In this document: positions 43,804-52,391 of the stretch, one piece after another
How the letters are laid out: every line of letters starts with the position of its first letter
Numbering within the stretch: the first letter of the stretch is position 1
NCBI GenBank assembly: GCA_050952465.1
Contig: JBMNKZ010000005.1
Location: 62,001 to 126,000 of the forward strand
Length of the DNA stretch: 64,000 bases
Reading direction: 5' to 3'
Origin: DUPU01 sp050952465
GTDB lineage: Bacteria > Bacillota > Dehalobacteriia > Dehalobacteriales > Dehalobacteriaceae
Translations under genes and position numbers: made by a program
Notes under the pieces: generated by a model
What the model saw: the letters and a program-made list of their open reading frames with translations, nothing else
What the model was told of the DNA's origin: nothing
Databases searched by the model: none

Positions 43804-45119
43804 TTGATTGTTGCATTAGTAATTGGTCTTTTGTTTTTAATGTTGATATCGGGGATACCCATTGGAGTAACTTTAGCTTGTGCAGGTACCATTGGTGTTT
43901 GGCTTATTAATCCTGATGCTGTAATGGGGCTTTTTCAATCTGTTCCTTATCGCACCACGGCCAGTTATCTTTTGACTACCTGTCCTATGTTTATCTTAAT
44001 GGCGGAATTAGCATCGACAGGTATTACCAGGAATCTTTTGATTTTGCAGCCAAAAGGACCCGAAGATTCCCAGCCAGTTTAGGAATTGCCACTGTGGTCG
44101 CTAGTGCCATTATGGGTGCTATCTGCGGTTCCAGCACGGCAGCAGCCGCCACCATGAGTAAAATAGCTATTCCGGAGATGATGAGAAAAGGGTTCCCGGC
44201 CAGAATGGCCACGGCTATTGTGGCCGTATCCGGTACCTTGGCTATAATGATTCCTCCCAGTGTAGTGCTGGTACTTTATGGTATTTTAACTGACGAATCC
44301 GTGGGAAAATTACTTATGGCCGGTGTAATTCCCGGACTTCTAAGTGCCTTGGCATATAGTATTACCATTGTTTTTTGGTTTAAAAGGGAACAGAAAAAAC
44401 AGAATATCCCCGCTGATGAAGTTTTAAGGCAACTTGTAGCTGAGGGACAGGATTCAGTTACAGGCATGTGGAAAGAGTTACTCTCTGTTGGTCCTGCATT
44501 GATACTAATTCTTGTGGTCTTAGGGGGAATTTACAGCGGAATCGTCACCCCTACGGAAGCAGCAGCGGTTGGTGCTTTTGCCACATTAATTCTTGCCTTG
44601 ATTAAAAGAGAACAAAATCCCCAATTGGTCTACGAGGCTTGTGTACGGGCCGTTAAAACCAATACTATGATCTTTACTATTATGATTGGTGCCAGGATTT
44701 TTGGTTACTTTTTGGTCTTTTCTCAAACAACTACTCGCATTACTCAATTTGTAAGCAACTTGGCGGTTGACCCCTGGGTGATCCTTGCTATGTTAGTAGT
44801 ATTTTATATAGTTTTAGGTTGTTTCATGGATGGGATCGCCATTATTCTTCTAACCATCCCTGTTGTGGCCCCCATTATCTCAGCTTTGGGCTTAGATCTG
44901 ATTTGGTTTGGTATTTTGGTAACTAAACTTATTGAGGTGGGATTGGTCACTCCTCCGGTAGGTATTAATGTCTTCATTGCCTCGGACGGAGCAAACATTC
45001 CTGTAGATGAAGGTTTCAGTGGGGTAGGGGTACTTCTTATGGCTGAAGCTGTAGTAGTGCTTTTGTTAATGTTTTTCCCCGGCCTTGTGTTATGGCTGCC
45101 CAGCTTAATGAAGGTATAA
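43804..45119 (+). pseudogene. dctM: TRAP transporter large membrane subunit (DctM), frameshifted
   Basis: TTG 43804 lies 6 nt after GGAGGTG. The frame GLLFLMLISGIPIGVTLACA breaks at the T run 44036-44039 (TTTT). Adding one T would continue as NLFDFAAKRTRRFPASLGIA into the intact remainder (44094-45119: ICGSSTAAAATMSKIAIPEM, IPPSVVLVLYGILTDE, GLVTPPVGINVF). DctM has about 12 helices and forms the transport channel. Either a real one-base deletion or a homopolymer sequencing error. Confidence 0.85.
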
Positions 45120-45240
45120 TTTGTTCATAGCATTTTGTAGTCTGGGGGTGGTTTGAACTTCTCATCATAAATGCTTTTGAAAGTTTGGAGAACATATTTT
45201 GACACTAGGAAAATTATTTAATTACAAGGGAGGAGAACTA

Positions 45241-46323
45241 ATGAGGAAAAAAGGTCTATTATTTGTGATTGCAATTGTGACGGTTGTGATGTTGACTCTA
45301 ACAGGTTGTGGAAGTAAACAGGGTGATAATTCCGAGGGTGGAGATGCAAATGCCGGAGGGGAAACCAAAATCGTGCTTAAATTAGCGGATCACCTGCAGC
45401 CAGAGCATCCCTATATGAAATACGGTAGTGTAGCATTTATGGAAAGGGTTAAGGAAGAAAGTAACGGGCGTATAGATTTTGTCCATTTCCCTTCAGAACA
45501 AGCCGGGGCCATGAAAGATCAGCTTAATATGGTGCAAACTAAAATTGTCGATATCTCCAGTGCGCCTGCAGCAATATTTGCAGATCAGGTACCTCTAAGT
45601 AATGTAGTAAATTTACCTGGGTGGAAAGCGGATAATATCCAGCTTACCAAAGCTTATTATGATTTGGCAACTGATCCTGATTCTACCATATGTAAAAATG
45701 ATTTTGATAAGAACAATGTAAAGGTGTTATTTACCGGAGCTTTTCCTCTTTATCAAATTCAAACATCAAAAAAACCCATTAAAACTATGGAGGACATAAA
45801 GGGTTTACGTTTACGGAGTCCAGGGGGCAGCATGGATTTGATTGTACAATCATTAGGAGCTGCACCGGTTTCCATGCCTCCGGTAGAATTATATGAAGCT
45901 ATGCAAAGAGGAACTATCGATGGCATGTACTCTCCCCAGGAAAGCTTACTTCCTCAAAAGTTACACGAAGTATCAAAATATTCAACGGGAAACCTGGACA
46001 TTAATGGATTTATTATGCTGTGGGTAATCAATAAAGATGTTTGGAATACCATCCCTGCTGATCTTCAGGAACTAATGGTTCGGGTAGGTAAGGAAGTGTC
46101 CTATGAATTTGCTCAACAATTAACTACTGTATTTAACGATGCCAGAACTGAATTGGAAGCAAGCGGAATGACTTTCTATGATCTGCCGGATGAAGAACTG
46201 GAAAAGATGAATAAAGCTTGTGCGATTGCACAAACAGATTGGGTTAGTAAAATGGACAAGCAAGGACTTCCTGGTACAGAAACTTTTAAAGCTTTCGAAG
46301 AAGCACTTAATAAATACAGATAA
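45241..46323 (+). CDS. dctP: TRAP transporter solute-binding lipoprotein (DctP)
   Basis: 360 residues from ATG 45241, behind AAGGGAGGAG. A lipoprotein signal ends at LTGCG (Cys about 22), and a Gly/Asp/Asn-rich linker leads to a DctP fold: KLADHLQPEHPYMKYGSVAF, LRLRSPGGSMDLIVQSLGA, PVELYEAMQRGTIDGMYSP. The Arg in LRLRSPGG normally binds a carboxylate, so the ligand is probably an organic acid. Last gene before a terminator. Confidence 0.93.
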   Translation: MRKKGLLFVIAIVTVVMLTLTGCGSKQGDNSEGGDANAGGETKIVLKLADHLQPEHPYMKYGSVAFMERVKEESNGRIDFVHFPSEQAGAMKDQLNMVQTKIVDISSAPAAIFADQVPLSNVVNLPGWKADNIQLTKAYYDLATDPDSTICKNDFDKNNVKVLFTGAFPLYQIQTSKKPIKTMEDIKGLRLRSPGGSMDLIVQSLGAAPVSMPPVELYEAMQRGTIDGMYSPQESLLPQKLHEVSKYSTGNLDINGFIMLWVINKDVWNTIPADLQELMVRVGKEVSYEFAQQLTTVFNDARTELEASGMTFYDLPDEELEKMNKACAIAQTDWVSKMDKQGLPGTETFKAFEEALNKYR

Positions 46324-46351
46324 CTGATCACAGATAACAGATAACAGTTAT

Positions 46352-46382
46352 GGGACAAGGGATAAGTACCTTGTCCCTATTT
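46352..46382 (+). terminator. Terminator of the TRAP operon
   Basis: GGGACAAGG and CCTTGTCCC followed by TATTTTG. Confidence 0.8.
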
Positions 46383-46404
46383 TGGATTCTTTAAGGATAA
46401 ATAT

Positions 46405-46603
46405 TTAATGTTCTAAAATGGTTTCTCTTGAATCTATTTCCTTGCTTGATACTAGTTCTGTATTGGGCAGTTTTTTCAGAATATTTTCCAAGGCAGTGTA
46501 TTCAGAGGTACTTGGAAAATTACTGCCTTTAAAACTTTCTAGGTTCTGTTTTAGGGACTTTTTTAGAAATTCAACTTCTTTTTCAGTGAGAGGCAAGTTA
46601 ATC
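46405..46603 (-). pseudogene. Small protein gene severed from its start codon by IS3b copy B
   Basis: The minus-strand frame reads NLPLTEKEVEFLKKSLKQNL and ends ETILEH. If IS3b copy B (46604-48157) and one AATC duplication are removed, the start becomes ATG ATT AAC with ATG at 48163-48161 and AGGAAAGAAGGA just upstream. The native product is thus 66 residues, soluble and helical, of unknown function. A residual TTG (46596) could still start a 63-residue product. Confidence 0.6.
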
Positions 46604-46675
46604 CTCTATAGCCCCCTAATAGATTTGGAGAAAATACGTGTAGTATGTTAACATTTTATTAGGGGGTAGATTTTA

Positions 46676-46987
46676 ATGAAAAACAAGCAATACAGTGATG
46701 AATTTAAGGAATTAATAATTAAAGAGTGCCAGGAAACAGGTAATGTGGCCTTAGTAGCCCGGCGGCATGAGATGTCACCTAACACTATTCATACTTGGTT
46801 AATGAAAAATCGAAAAAATGGTTCTGTAAAAGCCTTACCCAAGGCTAAAAAGCAACGCGAGAAAGCCATGGAAAAAAGACTTAAAGAAGTTAGTACAGAA
46901 AATGACAGACTTAAACGTCTACTTGCTGATAAAGAGCTGGAATTAGCTATTTTAAGAGAGTTAAGGGATATCCAAAACCCTCGGTAG
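46676..46987 (+). CDS. IS3b transposase orfA, copy B
   Basis: 103-residue HTH and coiled-coil OrfA, identical to the copy at 29298. The heptamer A AAC CCT at 46975-46981, in the X XXY YYZ register, lies two codons before the stop and should allow -1 slippage into orfB. Confidence 0.92.
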   Translation: MKNKQYSDEFKELIIKECQETGNVALVARRHEMSPNTIHTWLMKNRKNGSVKALPKAKKQREKAMEKRLKEVSTENDRLKRLLADKELELAILRELRDIQNPR

Positions 46988-47940
46988 CCGACAGATTTAT
47001 TATAGCTAAAAGGTGGATAGATAAGGGCTATAACGCTTCTTTAGTCCTTGACTCTGTCGGCCTATCTCCATCCACCTATTATCAAAGAGTTAAAGGAATC
47101 AAGCCTTATACCGATAATCAGGGATTAAGAAAAAGGACACCTGGGCGAAAAATACCAGGATACTCAGTCAACGTAAAAGGTAAGGCGGTTCCTGATGCAA
47201 TAATAAAGGAAAATATAAAAGAAATAGTTACCGGAGATGGTTTTCCCTATGGCTATAAAAAAATTAATGTAACTCTTAAGGAGGATTATCAGCTTATCAT
47301 AAACCACAAGAAAACATATAGGCTTTGTAAAGAACTAAATATATTAAGACCCCAAAGGAAGATATATCCATATCGTCCTAGAAAGCTGGCGAAAAGAGAA
47401 AAAATTACAGCTCCAAACCAGCAATGGCAAATGGACATTAAGTACGGCTATATTGAGGGTATGGCCAGGTTCTTTTTCCAATTATCCTTGATAGATGTAT
47501 ATGACCGATCAGTAATCGACTATCATCTTGGCTTAAGTGCTACAGCCAGAGATGCCTGTGCTGTGCTTATAAATTCTCTTAAAAAACGCGGTTTAAAACC
47601 TGGTATGGATCTACCGGTAATAAGGACAGACAACGGCCCCCAATTTATAGCTAAGGTATTTGAAAAAACATGTTCGAAATGGAAATTAACTCATGAAAGA
47701 ATACCGGTTAAAACACCTAATATGAACGCCTATATAGAGTCTTTTCATTCAATCTTAGAAGATGAATGTTATAGCAGAAATGAGTTTACCAGTTTTACAG
47801 ATGCTTACAAGGTTATAAGTGAATATATGGCTTATTATAATAATCGCCGCAGACATGGCAGTATAGGATATATGGCCCCAGCTAAGTATTATGAAGCTGT
47901 TAAAAACAGCCAAATAGCTAGGGGAAAAATGATCGCCTAA
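46987..47940 (+). CDS. IS3b transposase orfB, copy B (DDE)
   Basis: The -1 frame relative to orfA is open from about 46970 to 47940, giving ~318 residues as the C-terminal part of OrfAB. It reads ADRFIIAKRWIDKGYNASLV, then an HTH_21-like GDGFPYGYKKINVTLKEDY, then the core with Asp in QMDIKYG, Asp in RTDNGPQF and Glu in AYIESFHSIL. An ATG start at 47431 would miss the first ~150 residues, so the frameshift product is preferred. Intact. Confidence 0.9.
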   Translation, partial: ADRFIIAKRWIDKGYNASLVLDSVGLSPSTYYQRVKGIKPYTDNQGLRKRTPGRKIPGYSVNVKGKAVPDAIIKENIKEIVTGDGFPYGYKKINVTLKEDYQLIINHKKTYRLCKELNILRPQRKIYPYRPRKLAKREKITAPNQQWQMDIKYGYIEGMARFFFQLSLIDVYDRSVIDYHLGLSATARDACAVLINSLKKRGLKPGMDLPVIRTDNGPQFIAKVFEKTCSKWKLTHERIPVKTPNMNAYIESFHSILEDECYSRNEFTSFTDAYKVISEYMAYYNNRRRHGSIGYMAPAKYYEAVKNSQIARGKMIA

Positions 47941-47942
47941 GG

Positions 47943-48083
47943 GCAGCCGTTTATCGAAGACCCTTTACATGGGGGAGGTGCCCGTGTTAGCCTATCTTTG
48001 GCTAGGGCCGCTAAATCATTGATGCAGCTGGCCTCGGCCCTAAAGAACACGGGCACCAGGGGCCCCATGTCAAGGGCGGCTGC
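47943..48083 (+). ncRNA. 141-nt structured segment of IS3b, copy B
   Basis: Same nested arms as 33066-33206: 7-bp outer stem GCAGCCG/CGGCTGC, 14-bp stem with one mismatch, 12-bp perfect stem GGTGCCCGTGTT, and a two-hairpin head. It lies between the orfB stop and the right end, which is 74 bp further on. Confidence 0.5.
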
Positions 48084-48333
48084 TTAGTAAATTAGAGCTT
48101 TCTTAAGTAAGAATAAGTTTTTAAAAGGGTTTTCTCCAATAATGGGGGTTCAAGCCGAATCATAAAAATCCTTCTTTCCTATGATTTTATATTATATTAT
48201 AAAGTTCCCTAATTCTATTTTATTATGCTTTCATACTATATAAATAAAGTTATCAAATAGAATTCTGGTTTCAAGTAATACCAACAATGGTTGACATTAG
48301 TAAATAACAGGTATATTATTAATTTGCAACTTA

Positions 48334-48426
48334 ATACAGGGGAGCTTGCGCAAGAGCAGGCTGAGAGGAAGGGTAATGTCCCTTCGACCCTTGAACCTGA
48401 TTTGGATAATGCCAACGTAGGGAATT
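48334..48426 (+). promoter_or_regulatory. TPP riboswitch (THI box)
   Basis: Conserved blocks in order: ACAGGGGAGC, GCTGAGAGGAAGGG, CCCTTCGACCCTTGAACCTG, GGATAATGCCAACGTAGGGA. It precedes thiM and should switch off the operon when thiamine pyrophosphate is bound. Confidence 0.97.
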
Positions 48427-48439
48427 CACGTTTAAATTA

Positions 48440-48477
48440 ATGGGATACACTACTTTGGTGTGTCTCATATTTTTTTA
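48440..48477 (+). terminator. TPP-riboswitch expression-platform terminator
   Basis: ATGGGATACAC and GTGTGTCTCAT pair, followed by ATTTTTTT; 14 bp after the THI box, 65 bp before thiM. Confidence 0.88.
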
Positions 48478-48541
48478 TATAAAATATTAAAAGGAAATTT
48501 ATTCTGGTATTATGTACAATTGTGAATGGGGGACCGAAAAC

Positions 48542-49366
48542 ATGTTTGAAAAAATCTTAGCTAATGTACAGGAAAAATCACCCTTGGTGCACAATATTAC
48601 TAATTATGTAACGGTAAATGATTGTGCCAATATTGCATTAGCCTGCGGGGCATCTCCCATTATGGCGGATGATGCCAAAGATGTTATGGATATCACTTCA
48701 ATATGTAATGCGCTGGTGATTAATATCGGTACTCTCAATGAGAGAACGATAATTTCCATGATTATTGCCGGAAAGAGGTCCAATGAGTTGAATCATCCGG
48801 TAATTTTAGACCCGGTAGGGGCAGGGGCATCAGCTCTGCGCACGGAAACTGTGTTTAAACTCTTAAAGGAAGTGAAATTCTCTGTAATTCGGGGAAATAT
48901 CTCGGAGATTAAGACGATATATGCCGGGAGTGGTTCCACAAAAGGTGTTGATGCGGCGGAAAGTGATTCTGTTAATGAAAGTAATATTAACCAGGTAATA
49001 AATATTGCCCAGGACCTTTCCCATAAAACCGGTGCGGTTATTGCTATCACTGGGGCCACCGATATTGTGGCAGACAGTAAAAAGGTTTATATTATCAAAA
49101 ACGGCCACCCCATGATGTCTAAAATTACCGGATCCGGATGTATGCTAACCACCCTGATCGGTGCTTTTTGTGGGGCTAACTATGGCAATATCTTAGATGC
49201 TACGGCAGCAGCAGTGTGCGCTATGGGACTATGCGGTGAATTGGCCTACCGAAAGGTTGTGGAAACGGATGGGGGCACAGGCAGTTTCCGAACCTATCTG
49301 ATAGACTTTATGAGTAAACTTAACAGTGAACTTTTAAACGGAGGAATTAAAATTGAAAGTCGATAA
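48542..49366 (+). CDS. thiM: Hydroxyethylthiazole kinase
   Basis: 274 residues from ATG 48542 (MFEKILANVQEKSPLVHNIT), placed behind GGGGGAC; an upstream ATG at 48512 is less likely. It phosphorylates hydroxyethylthiazole. Motifs: NYVTVNDCANIALACGASPI, PVILDPVGAGAS, GNISEI, and KITGSGCMLT with the catalytic Cys. First gene of a thiamine salvage operon; overlaps thiE by 14 bp. Confidence 0.95.
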   Translation: MFEKILANVQEKSPLVHNITNYVTVNDCANIALACGASPIMADDAKDVMDITSICNALVINIGTLNERTIISMIIAGKRSNELNHPVILDPVGAGASALRTETVFKLLKEVKFSVIRGNISEIKTIYAGSGSTKGVDAAESDSVNESNINQVINIAQDLSHKTGAVIAITGATDIVADSKKVYIIKNGHPMMSKITGSGCMLTTLIGAFCGANYGNILDATAAAVCAMGLCGELAYRKVVETDGGTGSFRTYLIDFMSKLNSELLNGGIKIESR

Positions 49367-49994
49367 AAAATCTATGCTCCTTTATGTAGTCACCGACAGA
49401 ACCTGGTTAGGGGAGAATTCCCTCAGCAATCAGGTAGAGGAGATCATCAAAGCCGGGGCTACTTTTATTCAACTGCGGGAAAAAAATCTCTCCTTTAATG
49501 AATTTGTGGAGGAAGCAGAAAGGATCAAGAAAATAACCGATAAATATCGGGTACCTTTTGTCATTAATGATGATATCCAGGTGGCCTTAAAGGTGGATGC
49601 TGATGGCGTTCACGTGGGACAAAGTGATATGACTGCCCAGGATGTGCGAAAACTCATCGGCCCTGATAAGATTCTTGGTGTATCCGCCCAAACGGTGGCA
49701 CAGGCTGTGGAAGCAGAAAAGAACGGAGCAGATTATCTGGGTGTAGGAGCCGTATTTAATACATCTACCAAACTTGACGCTGATGATGTTTCTTATGAAA
49801 CTTTGCAAGCTATATGCAGAAGTGTTTCCATTCCCGTGGTGGCTATCGGCGGCATAAATAAAGATAATATTTCCCGGTTAAAAGGAAGCGGTATCGCTGG
49901 GGTAGCTGTGGTATCAGCTATTTTTGCCCAGCCTGATGTGTCGGAGGCAACCTCCGCTTTATTTCATATTGCTAAAGGAGCATTTTGGTCATGA
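49353..49994 (+). CDS. thiE: Thiamine-phosphate synthase
   Basis: 213 residues, TTG behind CGGAGG. It joins hydroxymethylpyrimidine-PP and thiazole-P. Motifs: IQLREKNLSFNEF, VINDDIQVALKVDADGVHVG, SAQTVAQAVEAEKNGADYLGVG, and AIGGINKDN. Overlaps thiM and the HAD gene, so translation is coupled. Confidence 0.95.
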   Translation: MKVDKKSMLLYVVTDRTWLGENSLSNQVEEIIKAGATFIQLREKNLSFNEFVEEAERIKKITDKYRVPFVINDDIQVALKVDADGVHVGQSDMTAQDVRKLIGPDKILGVSAQTVAQAVEAEKNGADYLGVGAVFNTSTKLDADDVSYETLQAICRSVSIPVVAIGGINKDNISRLKGSGIAGVAVVSAIFAQPDVSEATSALFHIAKGAFWS

Positions 49995-50638
49995 AAATAA
50001 GTTATGCAGTATTTGATCTGGACGGGACTCTTATAGATTCCATGCACATATGGGACAATATCGGTGATGAGATATTGGAGGCACATAATATTACTCCGCC
50101 GAAGGATTTACGAGAAAAATTAGTGACCTTGAGCATAATGCAATCAGCAGAATATTTAAAAGAAAATTTCCCTTTGCCTTTATCAGTGGAGGAAATTATT
50201 GATTTGATCACCGCTAAAGCTGAAGAAAACTATAAATTCAAAATAACCTTAAAGCCTTATGTCAAAGAGTATTTGGAAAAATTAAAAGGGCAAAGAGTAA
50301 GAATGGCTGTGGCTACTGCCAATGACGATCAAATAACCAGGGAAATATTAAATCGTTTAGGGATATTAGATTACTTTGAGTTCATTATAACCTGCAATGA
50401 AGTAGGGTGTAGTAAAGAGGAACCAAAGATCTATCAGCTGGCTGCCGAAAAATTTGGTTGTGCCCCCAAAGATTTAGTGGTTTTTGAAGATGCCTTTCAT
50501 TGTATAAAAACGGCCAAAAATGCTGGTTTTTATGTGGTAGGGGTGGCTGATAAAAATTCTGAAAGATATAAAGATGAAATAAAAAGCCTATGTGATTTTT
50601 ATATTGACTCTTTTAAAGAAATGGGGGACGAAAATTGA
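49991..50638 (+). CDS. HAD-family phosphatase of the thiamine operon
   Basis: 215 residues from ATG 49991, behind AAAGGAG. HAD motif I is FDLDGTLID, motif II VATAN, the Lys is in KEEPKIYQLAAEKFG and motif IV is VVFEDA. Its position within thi genes suggests dephosphorylation of a thiamine intermediate or a damaged pyrimidine phosphate. Beta-phosphoglucomutase-like relatives are similar, so the substrate is an inference. Overlaps thiD by 4 bp. Confidence 0.85.
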   Translation: MKISYAVFDLDGTLIDSMHIWDNIGDEILEAHNITPPKDLREKLVTLSIMQSAEYLKENFPLPLSVEEIIDLITAKAEENYKFKITLKPYVKEYLEKLKGQRVRMAVATANDDQITREILNRLGILDYFEFIITCNEVGCSKEEPKIYQLAAEKFGCAPKDLVVFEDAFHCIKTAKNAGFYVVGVADKNSERYKDEIKSLCDFYIDSFKEMGDEN

Positions 50639-51354
50639 AAAAGGTGTTAACTATTGCCGGATCTGACTGCAGCGGAGGAGCTGGGATCCAGGCAGATATT
50701 AAAACTATTACCGTACATAAAATGTATGCCATGAGTGTGATCACCGCATTAACAGCCCAAAATACCACGACTGATATTTTCCCGGATGCAGTTAAAATCG
50801 GTATGGTTTCTTCTCCGGAAATCATCCGTAAAATTGTTGATAAACTGAAGGAATATCAGGCAAAAAACATTGTAGTTGATCCGGTGATGGTTTCAACCAG
50901 TGGGAGTAAACTTTTAAGCGATAACGCCATGGATGCCTTAATTACCAGGCTGATTCCTATGGCTCGCGTTATAACTCCTAATATACCGGAAGCTGAATGC
51001 CTTTCCGGTTTACATATCAGTACCAAAGAGGATATGATAAAAGCAGCCGGGAAAATTGGCGAAAGTTTTCAGGGATATATTTTAATTAAAGGGGGACATT
51101 TGACAGAGACGGCAGATGATCTTCTATATCATAACGGAGTGGTTACTTGGTTTGAGGGATTAAGAATAGATAATGATAATACTCACGGTACCGGCTGTAC
51201 TATGTCCTCTGCCATCGCCTGTAATATTGCCGCCGGATACAGTATAAATGAAAGTGTCCAGCGGGCGAAAGATTTTATTACTTGTGCATTAAAGGCCAAT
51301 TTGAATTTAGGAAAGGGCAGCGGCCCGTTGAACCACTGCTGGATGACACAGTGA
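50635..51354 (+). CDS. thiD: Hydroxymethylpyrimidine (phosphate) kinase
   Basis: 239 residues, starting at TTG overlapping the previous stop (ATTGA). Ribokinase fold: TIAGSDCSGGAGIQADIKT, VVDPVMVSTSGSKLL, ITPNIPEAE, LIKGGHL and HGTGCTMSSAIA with the catalytic Cys. It phosphorylates HMP twice. The last codons MTQ and the stop come from a REP-like repeat; the native end was probably near NHCW. It is somewhat shorter than typical ThiD. Confidence 0.93.
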   Translation: MKKVLTIAGSDCSGGAGIQADIKTITVHKMYAMSVITALTAQNTTTDIFPDAVKIGMVSSPEIIRKIVDKLKEYQAKNIVVDPVMVSTSGSKLLSDNAMDALITRLIPMARVITPNIPEAECLSGLHISTKEDMIKAAGKIGESFQGYILIKGGHLTETADDLLYHNGVVTWFEGLRIDNDNTHGTGCTMSSAIACNIAAGYSINESVQRAKDFITCALKANLNLGKGSGPLNHCWMTQ

Positions 51355-51407
51355 CACAGGGGGACGCTTTTGCTGTGACACAGGGGGACGCTTTTGGTGT
51401 GTCATTA
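51344..51407. repeat. REP-like repeat, multiple units, at the thiD 3' end
   Basis: Units TGACACAG, TGACACAGGGGGACGCTTTT and again TGACACAGGGGGACGCTTTT, then GGTGTGTCATTA. It provides the thiD stop codon and lies between convergent genes. Confidence 0.85.
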
Positions 51408-52040
51408 TGAACCTCAAACCTCTTTTTCTATTTTCTTGTTTTCAGATTTAAAAGACATAGTTCTGTTTGGGTTACTTAAAAGTACTAAAGCTGTTAATAT
51501 AAGCACAATTCCGATTACAGAAAGTACAGAAGGAATTTCTTTGTAAAGCCAGATTCCAAGAAAAGTTGCAGTTACAGGTTCACAGGATGCTAATATTGAT
51601 GCACGTCCAGTATCGATATATTTTAATGAATATGTGAATAAAACATAAGGTGCTGCTGAGCCAATTAAGGAGTGAAAGAATAAAAAAATTCCTAGTGATA
51701 AGCCTGATTGGCTCAATGCTTTACCTAATGAACTAAAATCAGAGAAAAATGCAGCTCCAATAGTAGCGAAGATAAAACTATAAACATTTATCGTTAATGA
51801 CCTATAACCTTTGTTTATGGCGAAACGTGAGAATATGCTGTATAAGGCATATCCAATACCAGAGGCAAGCCCTACCAAAAAGCCGAATAAAGAGAAGGAT
51901 TTATCTCCATCAAAGATACCGCTAACAAGTATACATCCCACAAAAGCAAGAATCAGTATAATGTACCCATAGATTAAGACACGAAATTACAAAACTAAAT
52001 GAACCTGATATAATAAAGGCAGAAAACTGCCGGACGGAGA

Positions 52041-52391
52041 GTGGTTCAAAAAATGCAAAAAAGACAATTTACAGCCGAGTTTAAGACAAGAATTGTATTA
52101 GAAGTGCTACGAGAAGAAAAGCAACTAAACGAGCTGGCAAAGGAACATGATATAAGTCCGAACCAGTTGCGTAACTGGAAAAAAGAGTTTATTGAAAACG
52201 CATCTAAAGCGTTCTCTGGCAGCAGACTGGAAAAAGAGCAAAAACGACAACAAAAAGAACAAATGATAGAGAAACAGGAACTAATGGCAAAAGTCGGCCA
52301 ACTCACTATTGAGAATGAGTGGCTTAAAAAAAAATCTGTTGAAATGTTTGGACCAGACTACGAAAAAAGGTTTAATAAGCCACCATTCTAA
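52041..52391 (+). CDS. IS3a transposase orfA, copy 3
   Basis: Identical to the 116-residue OrfA of copies 1 and 2. Confidence 0.93.
   Translation: MVQKMQKRQFTAEFKTRIVLEVLREEKQLNELAKEHDISPNQLRNWKKEFIENASKAFSGSRLEKEQKRQQKEQMIEKQELMAKVGQLTIENEWLKKKSVEMFGPDYEKRFNKPPF

Larger units (their letters stand above)
46604..48157 (+). mobile_element. IS3-family element IS3b, copy B (complete, 1554 bp)
   Basis: Left end CTCTATAGCCCCC, right end CAAGCCG; 4-bp target duplication AATC (46600-46603 and 48158-48161). Inner end sequences TTTGGAGAAAA and its inverse TTTTCTCCAA form the inverted repeat. The only uninterrupted copy of IS3b in the window. Confidence 0.95.

Noticed and set aside
29226..48157. Recombination between IS3b copies A and B, suspected from a shared GTTAAT flank
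   Set aside because: When the ends are set at CTCTATAG and CAAGCCG, each copy has its own 4-bp target duplication (TTAA, AATC, ATAT), so no exchange is needed.
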